A stretch of DNA of 64,000 nucleotides from Neobacillus drentensis NBRC 102427 (lineage in GTDB: Bacteria > Bacillota > Bacilli > Bacillales > Cytobacillaceae), in the NCBI RefSeq assembly GCF_001591445.1, contig NZ_BCUX01000025.1:31724-95723 (forward strand), written 5' to 3'. Both the position numbers and the translations under genes were made by a program. This document shows positions 36,870-45,684 of this stretch, piece by piece (the first letter of the stretch is position 1; every line of letters starts with the position of its first letter). The notes under the pieces were generated by a model. It was not told the origin of the DNA. It worked only from the letters and a program-made list of their open reading frames with translations, and did no database searches.

Positions 36870-38303
36870 ATGGATATTCTCGAATGTAATGATTTACACT
36901 TGCAAATTAATAGATATAAACAATTAATACAAATTATAGAAAAACTTCATTCGTATCTTGATGTAAATATCCTCTTGGGAGAATTCTGCTTAGCCCTGAA
37001 GGAAGTGTACCCTGACTTCTCATTTTCCTTATTGCTCTCACAGGATACTTATAGCCACAGTGACCTTCCCATTATAGATCTTGAATATGATAGTGAAAAT
37101 ATTGCTGCCATTAAAGCCTATGCAACTGGGAATCTTCAATTTGAATTTTCATCTTCTGACAAACATACTATTATTTATGCGCCATTAAAAGGAAAACAGG
37201 TTACTTATGGAGTATTGCAATTAATTGCAGTGGATACGACTGAATTCCCGGCAAATGAGATGGAGTTTCTTAGCTTATTTGCAGAATCTGCGGGAAGATC
37301 TATAGAAAATGCTCACCTTTATCAACAGTCAAAGCGAGAAATCGCCAATTTACAACTAATCAACGAAACTTCCCACTGTTTAAATTCCAACCTGCGTTTG
37401 GTTGATACGATGACATATATGTCAGAACAAATTATTACTTCTATTGATGCACAAGAAGTAGGCTTTTTCTTATTCTTAAATGAACATGCGAAAGTAAAAA
37501 TACTCCCAGGCTCAACTCCATACTTTTACACTAAACAAGCCCAAATCTATATTGATTATATAAAGGAAAAAATCGAATTAGATAAAAATCCTTTATTTAT
37601 TGGTGATAGCAATTTGCAAAATATTAAAAGCAAAACAAGCTTTCATTCGATTCTTGCAGTTCCGATGATTCAGAGTGAAAAATTAAAAGGTTTCTCCATA
37701 GTAATGCATAAAGAACCTTATTTCTTTTCCTTCGACACATTTAAGCTCCTGCAATCACTAATCCATCATTCGTCGCTTGCCCTAACCAATTCGATGCTTA
37801 GAGAAGAGTTAGAACAAATGGTTATTACAGACCACCTTACCAAGCTCCATTCCCGCAAATTTTTAGATGATAAGATTAAGTGGTCAATGAATGAGTCTGA
37901 TGAGGGCTCCTTTATCCTAATTGATATCGATAATTTTAAAGACCTAAATGATACATACGGGCATCAGGTTGGAGATAAAGTTCTAGTACAGGTAGCAAAC
38001 CTTATTAAACGTAACATTCGTGGCGAAGATATAGGGGCCCGTTGGGGTGGGGAAGAATTGGCCATTTATCTCCCAGGGGTACCTTTAGACAGAGGAGCAG
38101 CTATCGCTGAAAGATTAGTCAAAAGGGTATCTGAATGCTCTGATCCGCATATTACAGTGTCATGTGGTGTTTCCTATTGGAATAAGGAGCAGCTCGATGC
38201 CTATAATTACCTATTTAAACGAGCAGATGAAGCATTGTATATTGCAAAAGGGACAGGGAAGAACAAGGTGGTCATTCAAAAAGATAATATAAGAGTAAGT
38301 TAG
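36870..38303 (+). CDS. dgcP: Diguanylate cyclase DgcP (GAF-GGDEF)
   Basis: 477 residues: two GAF-like domains (about 15-150 and 180-310) and a C-terminal GGDEF domain (about 315-470). The domain has an intact active site GARWGGEELAIYLPG, the LIDIDNFKDLNDTYGHQVGD metal/substrate motif, and an RGED tetrad five residues before GGEEL that fits the inhibitory I-site. It should make c-di-GMP from GTP in the cytosol. It corresponds to B. subtilis YtrP/DgcP by position and architecture. ATG 36870 follows AGGTGGAG; an ATG 36 nt earlier has no site. A Spo0A-box-like sequence lies upstream. Confidence 0.88.
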   Translation: MDILECNDLHLQINRYKQLIQIIEKLHSYLDVNILLGEFCLALKEVYPDFSFSLLLSQDTYSHSDLPIIDLEYDSENIAAIKAYATGNLQFEFSSSDKHTIIYAPLKGKQVTYGVLQLIAVDTTEFPANEMEFLSLFAESAGRSIENAHLYQQSKREIANLQLINETSHCLNSNLRLVDTMTYMSEQIITSIDAQEVGFFLFLNEHAKVKILPGSTPYFYTKQAQIYIDYIKEKIELDKNPLFIGDSNLQNIKSKTSFHSILAVPMIQSEKLKGFSIVMHKEPYFFSFDTFKLLQSLIHHSSLALTNSMLREELEQMVITDHLTKLHSRKFLDDKIKWSMNESDEGSFILIDIDNFKDLNDTYGHQVGDKVLVQVANLIKRNIRGEDIGARWGGEELAIYLPGVPLDRGAAIAERLVKRVSECSDPHITVSCGVSYWNKEQLDAYNYLFKRADEALYIAKGTGKNKVVIQKDNIRVS

Positions 38304-38338
38304 GGGCTTCATTTAGGAGTGCCCTAACGATTTTTACC
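38299..38338 (+). terminator. Probable terminator at the dgcP stop
   Basis: Arms GTTAGGG / CCTAAC overlapping the stop codon, followed by GATTTTT; moderate quality. Confidence 0.5.
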
Positions 38339-38362
38339 CAGCCGACATAATATAACAGATAT

Positions 38363-38376
38363 TGAAAACGCTTTCA
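38363..38376 (+). promoter_or_regulatory. Consensus cre (CcpA operator) at the MGL gene
   Basis: TGAAAACGCTTTCA matches the cre consensus TGWAARCGYTWNCW at every position. It ends 18 bp before the start codon, so bound CcpA would block transcription: catabolite repression. Confidence 0.8.
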
Positions 38377-38394
38377 TGTGAGAGGAGTTTAAAA

Positions 38395-39579
38395 ATGAAA
38401 AATAAGAAATCACGGTTTGAAACGGAAGTTATACATTCAGGCTATAGTGCGGATGAACATCAAGGCAGTTTAGTTCCTCCGTTGTATCAAACATCCACTT
38501 TTACTTTTGCCAGCGCGGAACAAGGGGAAAGAAGATTTGCGGGGCAAGAAGAGGGATTTATTTATTCACGCTTGGGAAATCCAACGGTAAAAATACTGGA
38601 AGAACGGATGGCTGTCCTTGAACAAGGGGAGGCAGGTTTAGCCTTTTCGTCGGGAATGGCGGCGGTGAGTGCTGTGCTGGTAGCCTTAACAAAAGCAGGG
38701 GACCATATTCTATGTTCAAAAGGTGTGTACGGCTGTACCTTCGGATTATTGGAATTATTAAAAGAAAAATATGGAATAGAACATGATTTTTCAATTATGG
38801 ATTCAACGGAAAGATTAGAAAGGGAGATTCGTCCAAATACAGCATGTATCTATATCGAAACGCCAATCAATCCGACCATGAAGCTTGTTGATCTGGAAAT
38901 GGTAGCGAGGTTGGCCAATGAAAAAGGAATACCCGTCGTGGTTGATAACACGTTTTGTTCCCCCTATATTCAAACTCCTCTTACCCTCGGCTGCGATGTG
39001 GTTATTCATAGTGCAACAAAATATATCTGTGGACATGGGGATGTTATCGCGGGTCTCGTCATTGGTAAGAAGGAGTTTATTAGGCAGGTATCACGGACTA
39101 CTCAAAAAGACATCGGCGGTATAATTTCTCCCTTTGATGCATGGCTGTTGCTAAGAGGAATTAAAACACTACCAGTGCGTATGGACCGCCATTGTGAAAA
39201 TGCCCAAAAGCTATTTGAATTTATGAAAAGCCACCCGAAAATTGAAACGGTTTATTTCCCTGGAGACCCAGAACACCAAGATTATCCAATTGCGAGAAAG
39301 CAAATGAAACATTCAGGCGGGCTCATATCATTCACGATAACCGGAACCAAGGAATCGGCTCAACAGGTTATGAACCAATTACAATTAATAAAAATAGCAG
39401 TAAGTCTTGGTGACGCAGAAACATTAATACAGCACCCTGCTACGATGACCCATGCCGTCATTCCAGAGGAAGAACGGAGAAAAATGGGGATTGAAGATAC
39501 ATTGCTCCGGCTTTCTGTTGGACTAGAAGCATGGGAGGACATCCAAGCCGACCTTGAACAGGCACTGGAAAAGGTCTGA
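38395..39579 (+). CDS. Trans-sulfuration PLP enzyme, methionine gamma-lyase type
   Basis: 394-residue Cys/Met-metabolism PLP enzyme (fold-type I). SATKYICGHGDVIAG (about residues 203-217) carries the Schiff-base lysine, YSRLGNPTV the cofactor-phosphate region and SSGMAAVSA the PLP-stacking loop. The family includes cystathionine synthase/lyases and methionine gamma-lyase (methionine to methanethiol, 2-oxobutyrate and ammonia); FCSPYIQTPLTLG and overall similarity favour MGL. The frame is open from 38362, but AGAGGAG 8 nt before the ATG at 38395 fixes the start, and the cre would otherwise be coding. CcpA repression suggests a catabolic role for sulfur amino acids under carbon limitation. Confidence 0.82.
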   Translation: MKNKKSRFETEVIHSGYSADEHQGSLVPPLYQTSTFTFASAEQGERRFAGQEEGFIYSRLGNPTVKILEERMAVLEQGEAGLAFSSGMAAVSAVLVALTKAGDHILCSKGVYGCTFGLLELLKEKYGIEHDFSIMDSTERLEREIRPNTACIYIETPINPTMKLVDLEMVARLANEKGIPVVVDNTFCSPYIQTPLTLGCDVVIHSATKYICGHGDVIAGLVIGKKEFIRQVSRTTQKDIGGIISPFDAWLLLRGIKTLPVRMDRHCENAQKLFEFMKSHPKIETVYFPGDPEHQDYPIARKQMKHSGGLISFTITGTKESAQQVMNQLQLIKIAVSLGDAETLIQHPATMTHAVIPEEERRKMGIEDTLLRLSVGLEAWEDIQADLEQALEKV

Positions 39580-39580
39580 A

Positions 39581-39608
39581 AAAAGCCCCGAGAATTCTCG
39601 GGGCTTAT
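39581..39608. terminator. Bidirectional terminator MGL gene / msrC
   Basis: Perfect inverted repeat AAGCCCCGAGA / TCTCGGGGCTT centred at 39595. Confidence 0.85.
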
Positions 39609-40091
39609 CTAGAGATGTTCAACTAAAATAGCAACGAATTCTTCCAGTTTTTGCTGGTCCAGTGCATCAAATCGATTTTTTTCAGGTGAATCAATATCCA
39701 GAACCCCAAGCAGTTGTCCATCTTTCAGGAGAGGGATTACAATTTCGGATTGAGAGGCTGCATCACAAGCAATGTGGCCTGGGAATTGGTTAACATCTGC
39801 GACAAGAACGGTTTCTTTTTTCAAAGCGGACGTCCCGCATACACCTTTTCCTAAAGGAATACGGATACAGGCTGGGAGACCTTGGAATGGCCCTAAGACT
39901 AGTTGTTGATTCGAATCCATTAAATAAAATCCAACCCAGTTAATTCGGTCAAGAAACTGATTCAGCAGGGCACTTGCATTGCTGAGATTTGCTATCTGAT
40001 TATTCTCATCATGAATAAAAGCATGGAGCTGTTTTTTAACCAGATTATAATTTTCTTCACGACTTCCCTTGTACATTTCGACGTTAAACAT
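39609..40091 (-). CDS. msrC: Free methionine-(R)-sulfoxide reductase (GAF-fold), YtsP
   Basis: 160-residue single GAF domain. INWVGFYLMD, LGPFQGLPACIRIPLGKGVCGTSA and FPGHIACDAASQSEIVIPL contain the three cysteines used by fRMsr enzymes (E. coli MsrC/YebR pattern), and LLGVLDIDSPEKNRFD is the conserved C-terminal strand. It reduces free Met-R-SO with thioredoxin. The open frame extends far upstream, but AAGGGGGA 5-6 nt before the ATG at 40091 and the length of B. subtilis YtsP set the start. Divergent from refZ. Confidence 0.9.
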   Translation of the reverse strand: MFNVEMYKGSREENYNLVKKQLHAFIHDENNQIANLSNASALLNQFLDRINWVGFYLMDSNQQLVLGPFQGLPACIRIPLGKGVCGTSALKKETVLVADVNQFPGHIACDAASQSEIVIPLLKDGQLLGVLDIDSPEKNRFDALDQQKLEEFVAILVEHL

Positions 40092-40158
40092 GGTGTTCCC
40101 CCTTCGTTTCAACAATTTATATAAGTATTTTATCAAATTTACATGAATATTAGGAGAC

Positions 40159-40169
40159 TTTGTCGATAA
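40159..40169 (+). promoter_or_regulatory. Spo0A box upstream of refZ
   Basis: TTTGTCGATAA resembles the 0A box (TTTTGTCRAAAA core TGTCGAA, one mismatch), immediately before a sigma-H promoter. Confidence 0.45.
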
Positions 40170-40175
40170 TTTCAT

Positions 40176-40204
40176 AAAGGAATCTGTTGTGAAGCAAAGA
40201 ATCA
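40176..40204 (+). promoter_or_regulatory. Sigma-H promoter of refZ
   Basis: AAAGGAATC, 11-nt spacer, AAAGAATCA: close to RnAGGAwWW-N11-RnnGAATww. It ends 44 bp before refZ, in keeping with the early sporulation expression reported for B. subtilis refZ. Confidence 0.6.
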
Positions 40205-40248
40205 TTAGGTAAGGGGATTTTTGGAGTAGACCAGAAAGGGGACAATAT

Positions 40249-40881
40249 ATGAAGAAAAACGCTAAGGAAGAAATTGTTAAGGCCGCGATCACATTATTTA
40301 AGTCCAATGGATACTCAGGAACATCAATTAGGGATATCGCCGGACTGGCAAAAGTAAATACGGCCACAATTGCCTACCACTTCGAAAATAAACCAGGTCT
40401 GCTAGAATATTGCTTTACAAATTTTTTTGAACAATATATTAGTAAAATGGAAGAAGCCTACGCATCGATAGATAAGGGAGCAAAGAATTGTTTAAAGCGA
40501 ATGGTTGTTGATTTGCTTCATTATCAATGTGAAAATAGTAAATTGGCTAGTCTAGTTTATCGGGAGATGTCCATGGACTCGCAAATTGTCAGGGAAATTA
40601 TGTCAACCTATTTACTTAAAGAAAAATACTATTTTCAATTAGTATTTGAGCGAGGTTTTGAATGGAATGAATTTCGCCCCCACTCCATTCCTTATTTAAT
40701 TATTCAGTTAAAAGGATTATTGATGATGCCATTTATGAATACACATTATATGAGGGAAGTTTTATACGTATTTCCCAATGAGCCATTTTTCGAGCAAAAA
40801 TACTTAAAGGATATTAATTTGTGGATTGATAAAACTTTATGTTCGGATGTCCCAATGAAAATGGGTGCAGTCATAAAATAG
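40249..40881 (+). CDS. refZ: Regulator of FtsZ RefZ (TetR fold)
   Basis: 210-residue TetR-family DNA-binding protein. The N-terminal HTH (EEIVKAAITLFKSNGYSGTSIRDIAGLAKVNTATIAYHFENKPGLLEYCF) is canonical; the C-terminal ligand/dimer domain is RefZ-like rather than a drug-sensing type. In B. subtilis RefZ (YttP) binds motifs near the origin and inhibits FtsZ ring assembly for correct polar septation in sporulation. Synteny with msrC and ezrA supports the name. ATG 40249 follows AAAGGGGACAATAT. Its terminator begins within the stop codon. It lies next to ezrA, another FtsZ-ring regulator. Confidence 0.88.
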   Translation: MKKNAKEEIVKAAITLFKSNGYSGTSIRDIAGLAKVNTATIAYHFENKPGLLEYCFTNFFEQYISKMEEAYASIDKGAKNCLKRMVVDLLHYQCENSKLASLVYREMSMDSQIVREIMSTYLLKEKYYFQLVFERGFEWNEFRPHSIPYLIIQLKGLLMMPFMNTHYMREVLYVFPNEPFFEQKYLKDINLWIDKTLCSDVPMKMGAVIK

Positions 40882-40902
40882 CGGCAATCGCTATTTTTTT
40901 AT
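40876..40902 (+). terminator. Terminator overlapping the refZ stop
   Basis: Arms AAATAGCG / CGCTATTT with a 5-nt loop, then seven Ts; the stop codon TAG is in the left arm. Confidence 0.85.
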
Positions 40903-41048
40903 TTTACAAAAAAAAAGAAATTAATAGTCAAAAAATGTCGTTTACATGGTATCATAATAGCATTGAATAAAACATTAAGCGTTTTTTTTATAATAGATGC
41001 ATATAATCTTTAATTTGAAAGAATGTTTTGGAAATAGGGGGCTTACTT

Positions 41049-42737
41049 GTGAAATATTTCATTGGATTTTTTATCCTATTACTAGCCTTATTTGTAATAG
41101 GGTATTTAATAAAGAAAAGGTACTTTAAGGAAATGGATCGATTGGAAGCGTGGAAAATCGATTTAATGAATCGTCCAGTACTGGATGAAATGTCAAAAGT
41201 GAAGCTACTCAATATGACAGGACAAACAGAAGAGCTTTTTGAACGTTGGCGAAATCAATGGGATGATGTGGTGACGGTACAACTTCCTGATTTAGAGGAA
41301 ATGCTTTTTGATGCAGAAGAGTACATAGATCGGTACCGATTCAGTAAAGCAAAAGGTGTCCAGCAAGCAATTAATGCAAAGTTACAGGAAACTGAGGATC
41401 AAATAAATAGTATTTTAGAAGAGTTACATGAATTGGTAGGCAGCGAGGAAAAGAACAGAGTTGAAATAGAAGAATTAAAAGATCAGTATAGAGAATCAAA
41501 GAAAATGCTGCTTGCACATCGTCACAGTTTTGGCAATTCTGAAAAGAGTTTAGAGGAACAGCTTAACGGTGTGTCGCTAAAATTTCAAGAATTTGATGAA
41601 AAAACAGAGCATGGTAATTATCTTGAAGCCCGTGAAGTAGTTTTAATGATTCATAGTCAGCTTGGGATCATCAAAAAAGATATGGACTTGATTCCGCAAT
41701 TACTAATTGAATGTCAATCACTTCTTCCAAATCAACTTTCTGATATTCTTGACGGCTATCGTGAAATGTCTGGTCAGGAATACTATTTAGAGCATATTAA
41801 TGTTGAAAAAGAAATCGAGCGGTTAGAAGAAAAGCTGTCTGAGAATTTAGTGCTTATCGAAGCTGCCAAGATTGACGAAGCGGTCGATGGAATAAAAGAA
41901 GTAAAGGAAAGAATTGATGTCCTTTTCGATTTATTAGAAAAAGAAGTTCACGCCAAGCATTTCGTTTTAAAAAATGAAAAACTTGCAAGTGATCTTCTAG
42001 TCTCTGCCCAAGAGGAAAATAGTTATCTTTCTAGTGAAGTTATTCATGTTCAAGAAAGTTACCAGTTGTCGGAAGGTGACTTTGAAACGCAGCGACAATT
42101 GGAAAAAGAACTTTCCACAGTTTATAAGCATTTTGAGATTCTGATTGAAAAAGTAAAGATCAACGAAACCGCACAAACAGTGATTAGTGAAGAGTTGGCG
42201 CAAATTAAGGAACAATTGGATATCATCCGAGAAGGTCAACAAGATTTTGCCTTAAAACTTCAAGCCCTTAGGAAAGATGAATTTGAAGCAAGAGAAAAGC
42301 TTAAAGAACTTAGCAAAAAAGTTGGCGAGACGATGCGCCTCGTATCTAAGAGTAATGTCCCGGGCCTGCCGGAAGATTATAAGTATTTATTTGAGGATAC
42401 CAATGACAGTCTACAAAATGTGAAGTACCAGCTTGAAGAAAAGCCGCTTAACATTTCTGCTTTAAATCAATATTTAGAAATTGCTATATTAACGGTGGAA
42501 AAGCTTTCTAATTCAACGATTGAGCTGCTAGAAAATGTAATGTTGGCGGAAAAGGCTATTCAATATGGGAATCGGTATAAAAGCCAATATCCTGCTGTTG
42601 CGAAGGGATTATCTGATGCAGAAATGGCATTTAGACACTATGAATATCAAGAGGCTTTAGAACAAGCTGCCTCAACACTTGATATTATTGACCCAGATGC
42701 ATTAAAAAAAATAAAAGCCACATTTGTAATAGAATAA
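41049..42737 (+). CDS. ezrA: Septation ring formation regulator EzrA
   Basis: 562 residues, the same as B. subtilis EzrA: one N-terminal TM helix (FIGFFILLLALFVIGYLI) and a long cytosolic array of coiled-coil, spectrin-like repeats (RYRFSKAKGVQQAINAKLQETEDQINSILEEL and similar). It includes the QNxR-patch-like C-terminal segment AIQYGNRYKSQYP. EzrA binds FtsZ, prevents extra Z-rings and helps recycle PBPs. GGGGG 7 nt before the GTG at 41049 fixes the start (VKYFIGFF); an in-frame TTG 21 nt upstream would place coding within the ribosome site. A terminator follows. Confidence 0.95.
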   Translation: MKYFIGFFILLLALFVIGYLIKKRYFKEMDRLEAWKIDLMNRPVLDEMSKVKLLNMTGQTEELFERWRNQWDDVVTVQLPDLEEMLFDAEEYIDRYRFSKAKGVQQAINAKLQETEDQINSILEELHELVGSEEKNRVEIEELKDQYRESKKMLLAHRHSFGNSEKSLEEQLNGVSLKFQEFDEKTEHGNYLEAREVVLMIHSQLGIIKKDMDLIPQLLIECQSLLPNQLSDILDGYREMSGQEYYLEHINVEKEIERLEEKLSENLVLIEAAKIDEAVDGIKEVKERIDVLFDLLEKEVHAKHFVLKNEKLASDLLVSAQEENSYLSSEVIHVQESYQLSEGDFETQRQLEKELSTVYKHFEILIEKVKINETAQTVISEELAQIKEQLDIIREGQQDFALKLQALRKDEFEAREKLKELSKKVGETMRLVSKSNVPGLPEDYKYLFEDTNDSLQNVKYQLEEKPLNISALNQYLEIAILTVEKLSNSTIELLENVMLAEKAIQYGNRYKSQYPAVAKGLSDAEMAFRHYEYQEALEQAASTLDIIDPDALKKIKATFVIE

Positions 42738-42741
42738 ATAA

Positions 42742-42784
42742 TAAAAAACCGATCTTTGCCATTTGGCTAAATCGGTTTTTTGTT
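42742..42784 (+). terminator. Terminator after ezrA
   Basis: Arms AAAACCGAT / ATCGGTTTT with a loop of about 17 nt and T-run. Confidence 0.78.
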
Positions 42785-42857
42785 ATTCTTTTTTAATGGT
42801 TTATGATAACATTTAGTGTTGTAAGTGGACTGGTTCGGAAGTTCGGAGGAGAAAAAA

Positions 42858-44000
42858 ATGATTTATTTTGATAATAGTGCAACAACAAAACCGTTTAAAG
42901 AGGTTTTAGATTCATTTGTTACGGTTTCTAGTGAATATTATGGGAACCCTTCCTCACTGCATAGTATGGGTGGGCAGGCTGAGAGGCTTCTATCCCAGGC
43001 GAGGGATCAAGTGAGCAAGCTCTTAACTGTGAAGCCATCTGAGATATATTTTACGTCCGGGGGCACGGAAGGTAATAATTTAGCTATAAAAGGATCTGCC
43101 TTATTGCATAAAAATAAAGGACGGCACCTGATTACATCAAGTGTTGAGCATCCGTCCGTTAAATCTGCGATGGAACAACTTGAACAAGAGGGCTATGAGA
43201 TAACCTACTTGCCTGTTAATGAATTTGGAAGAATTAGTGTCGCTGATCTGGAAAAATCGATTCGAAAAGAAACGATATTAATTTCGATTATGATGGTGAA
43301 TAATGAAGTAGGGACGATTCAGCCAATTAAAGAAATTGGAGACCTATTAAAAAAATATCCAACCATTTTATTTCATGTCGATGCCGTCCAGGGCATCGGA
43401 AAGATTCCCTTGCCTCTTAATAAATACAGAATTGATCTTTGTTCGATTTCCGGCCATAAATTTCATGGCTTAAAAGGCACGGGTGCCTTATTTATCCGGG
43501 AAGGTGTAAGGCTTGCTCCATTATTTTCGGGCGGCAATCAGGAACGGAAGATTCGAAGTGGTACAGAAAATGTCGCAGGTGCAGTCGCAATGGCGAAGGC
43601 ACTTAGGATGACATTAACGAAAGCTGAAACAGGGTTAGAACGTATGAGAAATATCCGGAGCATGCTTCGGAAGGGATTAACTGACATAGATGGTGTTCAA
43701 ATTCATACACCGATTGAAAATTCTGCCCCTCATATTTTAAATTTTTCAATAAAAGGAATTAAATCAGAAGTATTTATCCATTCACTGGAGCAGAAAGGTA
43801 TTGTTGTTTCAACTACAAGTGCCTGTTCCTCAAAAAAGAAATCACCAAGTAAGACGCTACTTGAAATGGGTGTTCCCGAAACATTAGCCGAAAGTGCCAT
43901 TAGGGTCAGTCTCTCATTTGAAAATAGTATGGAAGAGGCAAATACAGTGTTAGGTGCGATTAGAGAATCTGCAACCCAATTAAGGAAGGTTATGAAATAA
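42858..44000 (+). CDS. nifZ: Cysteine desulfurase (NifS/IscS class), partner of ThiI
   Basis: 380-residue PLP enzyme. IYFDNSATTKP start, CSISGHKFHGLKGTG with the Schiff-base lysine (about residue 203) and STTSACSSKKKSPS with the sulfur-carrying cysteine. It takes sulfur from cysteine and passes it as a persulfide to ThiI for tRNA 4-thiouridine. The next gene, thiI, starts on the base after its stop (TAA-ATG), so the pair is tightly coupled, as for B. subtilis nifZ-thiI. GGAGGAG before ATG 42858 decides the start; upstream codons are excluded. Confidence 0.93.
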   Translation: MIYFDNSATTKPFKEVLDSFVTVSSEYYGNPSSLHSMGGQAERLLSQARDQVSKLLTVKPSEIYFTSGGTEGNNLAIKGSALLHKNKGRHLITSSVEHPSVKSAMEQLEQEGYEITYLPVNEFGRISVADLEKSIRKETILISIMMVNNEVGTIQPIKEIGDLLKKYPTILFHVDAVQGIGKIPLPLNKYRIDLCSISGHKFHGLKGTGALFIREGVRLAPLFSGGNQERKIRSGTENVAGAVAMAKALRMTLTKAETGLERMRNIRSMLRKGLTDIDGVQIHTPIENSAPHILNFSIKGIKSEVFIHSLEQKGIVVSTTSACSSKKKSPSKTLLEMGVPETLAESAIRVSLSFENSMEEANTVLGAIRESATQLRKVMK

Positions 44001-45206
44001 ATGGAATATGAACGAATACTTATACGCTATGGTGAAATATCGACAAAAGGGAGAAATCGCAATCAATTTGTTGAAAAGTTAAGAAAAAGTGTCAGAATCG
44101 CTCTGGCCCCTTTTCCAAACATTAAAGTTGAAGCAAGCCGTGACCGGATGTATGTTTTACTAAATGGTGAAAATTGTGAAGAAGTGATTGGGAAATTAAA
44201 GAGTATTTTTGGAATCCAATCTTTTAGCCCGGCTATAAAAGTGAAACGAGATATAGAGGTATTAAAGCAGTCCTCGCTAGAAATAGTGCGCTCTTTATTT
44301 AAGGAGGGTCAAACCTTCAAAATTACTCCTAAAAGATCTGATAAAACATTTAAGTTAGATACGGACGGAATTAATCAAACTATTGGCGGTCATTTACTGA
44401 AGAATATCCCAGGAATGAAAGTAAAGGTGAAAAATCCAGATATTAATTTACGGATTGAAGTGAGAAAGGAAGCCATTTACCTATCATGCGAAACCATCCA
44501 AGGTGCAGGCGGACTTCCGGTTGGTTCCGGCGGTAAAGCGATGCTCATGCTTTCAGGAGGGATTGACAGCCCAGTTGCCGGCTATATGGCAATGAAAAGG
44601 GGATTAGAAATTGAAGCTGTTCATTTTTTTAGTCCACCCTTTACTAGTGAAAGATCAAAAGAAAAGGTGATTGACCTTTCAAAAAAACTCTCTGAAATAT
44701 ACGGATCGATGACCCTGCACATTGTCCCGTTTACAGATATTCAACAAACAATAGCTGAGCAAATACCTGAAAATTATTCGATGACGTCTACACGAAGGAT
44801 GATGCTTCGAATCACAGACGAAATTCGAAAAAAACACGAAGGTCTTGCGATTATTACCGGTGAAAGTGTCGGACAGGTTGCGAGTCAGACTTTAGAAAGT
44901 ATGTTTGCAATCAATGAGGTAACGAATACACCAATTTTGCGGCCATTGATTACGATGGACAAGACAGATATTATTAGAATCGCACATGAAATTGATACAC
45001 TTGAAATTTCGAACAGGCCATTTGAAGATTGCTGTACCATCTTTGTCCCGGCATCTCCAAAAACAAAACCGAAAAGGGAAAAGGTTCAGCATTACGAAAG
45101 TTTCTTTGATTTCGACCCGCTCATCCATGAAGCGGTACAAGAGACTGAGACCCTTGTTATTAAACCAGATAATAAACAGCACTCAGAATTTAGTGAATTG
45201 TTTTAA
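44001..45206 (+). CDS. thiI: tRNA 4-thiouridine synthase ThiI
   Basis: 401 residues: N-terminal ferredoxin-like domain, THUMP RNA-binding domain (about 60-165) and PP-loop AANH domain (MLSGGIDSPVAGYMAMKRG, about residues 182-201). It adenylates U8 of tRNA and inserts sulfur from the NifZ persulfide (s4U8). It lacks a C-terminal rhodanese extension, as in Bacillus; the conserved cysteine is in FEDCCTIFVP. Starts directly after the nifZ stop with a ribosome site (AAGGAAGG) inside nifZ. Confidence 0.95.
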   Translation: MEYERILIRYGEISTKGRNRNQFVEKLRKSVRIALAPFPNIKVEASRDRMYVLLNGENCEEVIGKLKSIFGIQSFSPAIKVKRDIEVLKQSSLEIVRSLFKEGQTFKITPKRSDKTFKLDTDGINQTIGGHLLKNIPGMKVKVKNPDINLRIEVRKEAIYLSCETIQGAGGLPVGSGGKAMLMLSGGIDSPVAGYMAMKRGLEIEAVHFFSPPFTSERSKEKVIDLSKKLSEIYGSMTLHIVPFTDIQQTIAEQIPENYSMTSTRRMMLRITDEIRKKHEGLAIITGESVGQVASQTLESMFAINEVTNTPILRPLITMDKTDIIRIAHEIDTLEISNRPFEDCCTIFVPASPKTKPKREKVQHYESFFDFDPLIHEAVQETETLVIKPDNKQHSEFSELF

Positions 45207-45253
45207 AAAGGTAAAATTCGAATATTTTGTGAACAATTACCAATTGGATTATA

Positions 45254-45283
45254 GAATGAAGTTTTTAAGTTCTACACATTCTA
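45254..45283 (+). promoter_or_regulatory. Sigma-G promoter of the SASP gene
   Basis: GAATG (GNATR), 18-nt spacer, CATTCTA (CATNNTA): both elements and spacing match the sigma-G consensus; 24 bp from the start codon. Confidence 0.78.
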
Positions 45284-45306
45284 TACTCACAAGGAGGTGA
45301 TATCAC

Positions 45307-45513
45307 ATGGCAAGTAACAACAACTCAAATCAATTATTAGTTCCTGGTGTTGAACAGGCTCTAAGCCAAATGAAATATGAAATTGCTTCAGAATTTGGTG
45401 TAAATCTTGGTGCTGACACTACTTCACGTGCTAACGGATCTGTTGGTGGTGAAATCACAAAGCGTCTAGTAGCAATGGCTGAATCACAATTAGGCGGCGG
45501 ATTCTCTCGCTAA
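45307..45513 (+). CDS. sspA: Alpha/beta-type small acid-soluble spore protein
   Basis: 68-residue SASP. The GPR protease site region [32 protein letters not shown] contains both conserved blocks (EIA-x-EFG and the DNA-binding [22 protein letters not shown]). It coats spore DNA as an A-like helix, giving UV and heat resistance, and is degraded at germination. The ribosome site AAGGAGGTGAT is a perfect anti-16S match. A sigma-G promoter lies upstream and a terminator downstream. It follows thiI as in B. subtilis; the paralogue letter is by synteny only. Confidence 0.95.
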   Translation: MASNNNSNQLLVPGVEQALSQMKYEIASEFGVNLGADTTSRANGSVGGEITKRLVAMAESQLGGGFSR

Positions 45514-45537
45514 TAAAAAAATAAATACAATGGCTAC

Positions 45538-45573
45538 AGAGAGCGTGAGGGTTTCCCTCCGCTCTCTTTTTCA
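45538..45573 (+). terminator. Terminator after the SASP gene
   Basis: Arms AGAGAGCG / CGCTCTCT with inner GG/CC pairing, then TTTTTC. Confidence 0.85.
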
Positions 45574-45684
45574 TGTGCTAGATAATGAAAACTATTATTT
45601 AATAAATAACAATTTTAAATTTTTAAATAATTTATTATAATTGGTATTGTGGGATAAGTTTAAAAAATGGTAAGGGGGAGAAGT

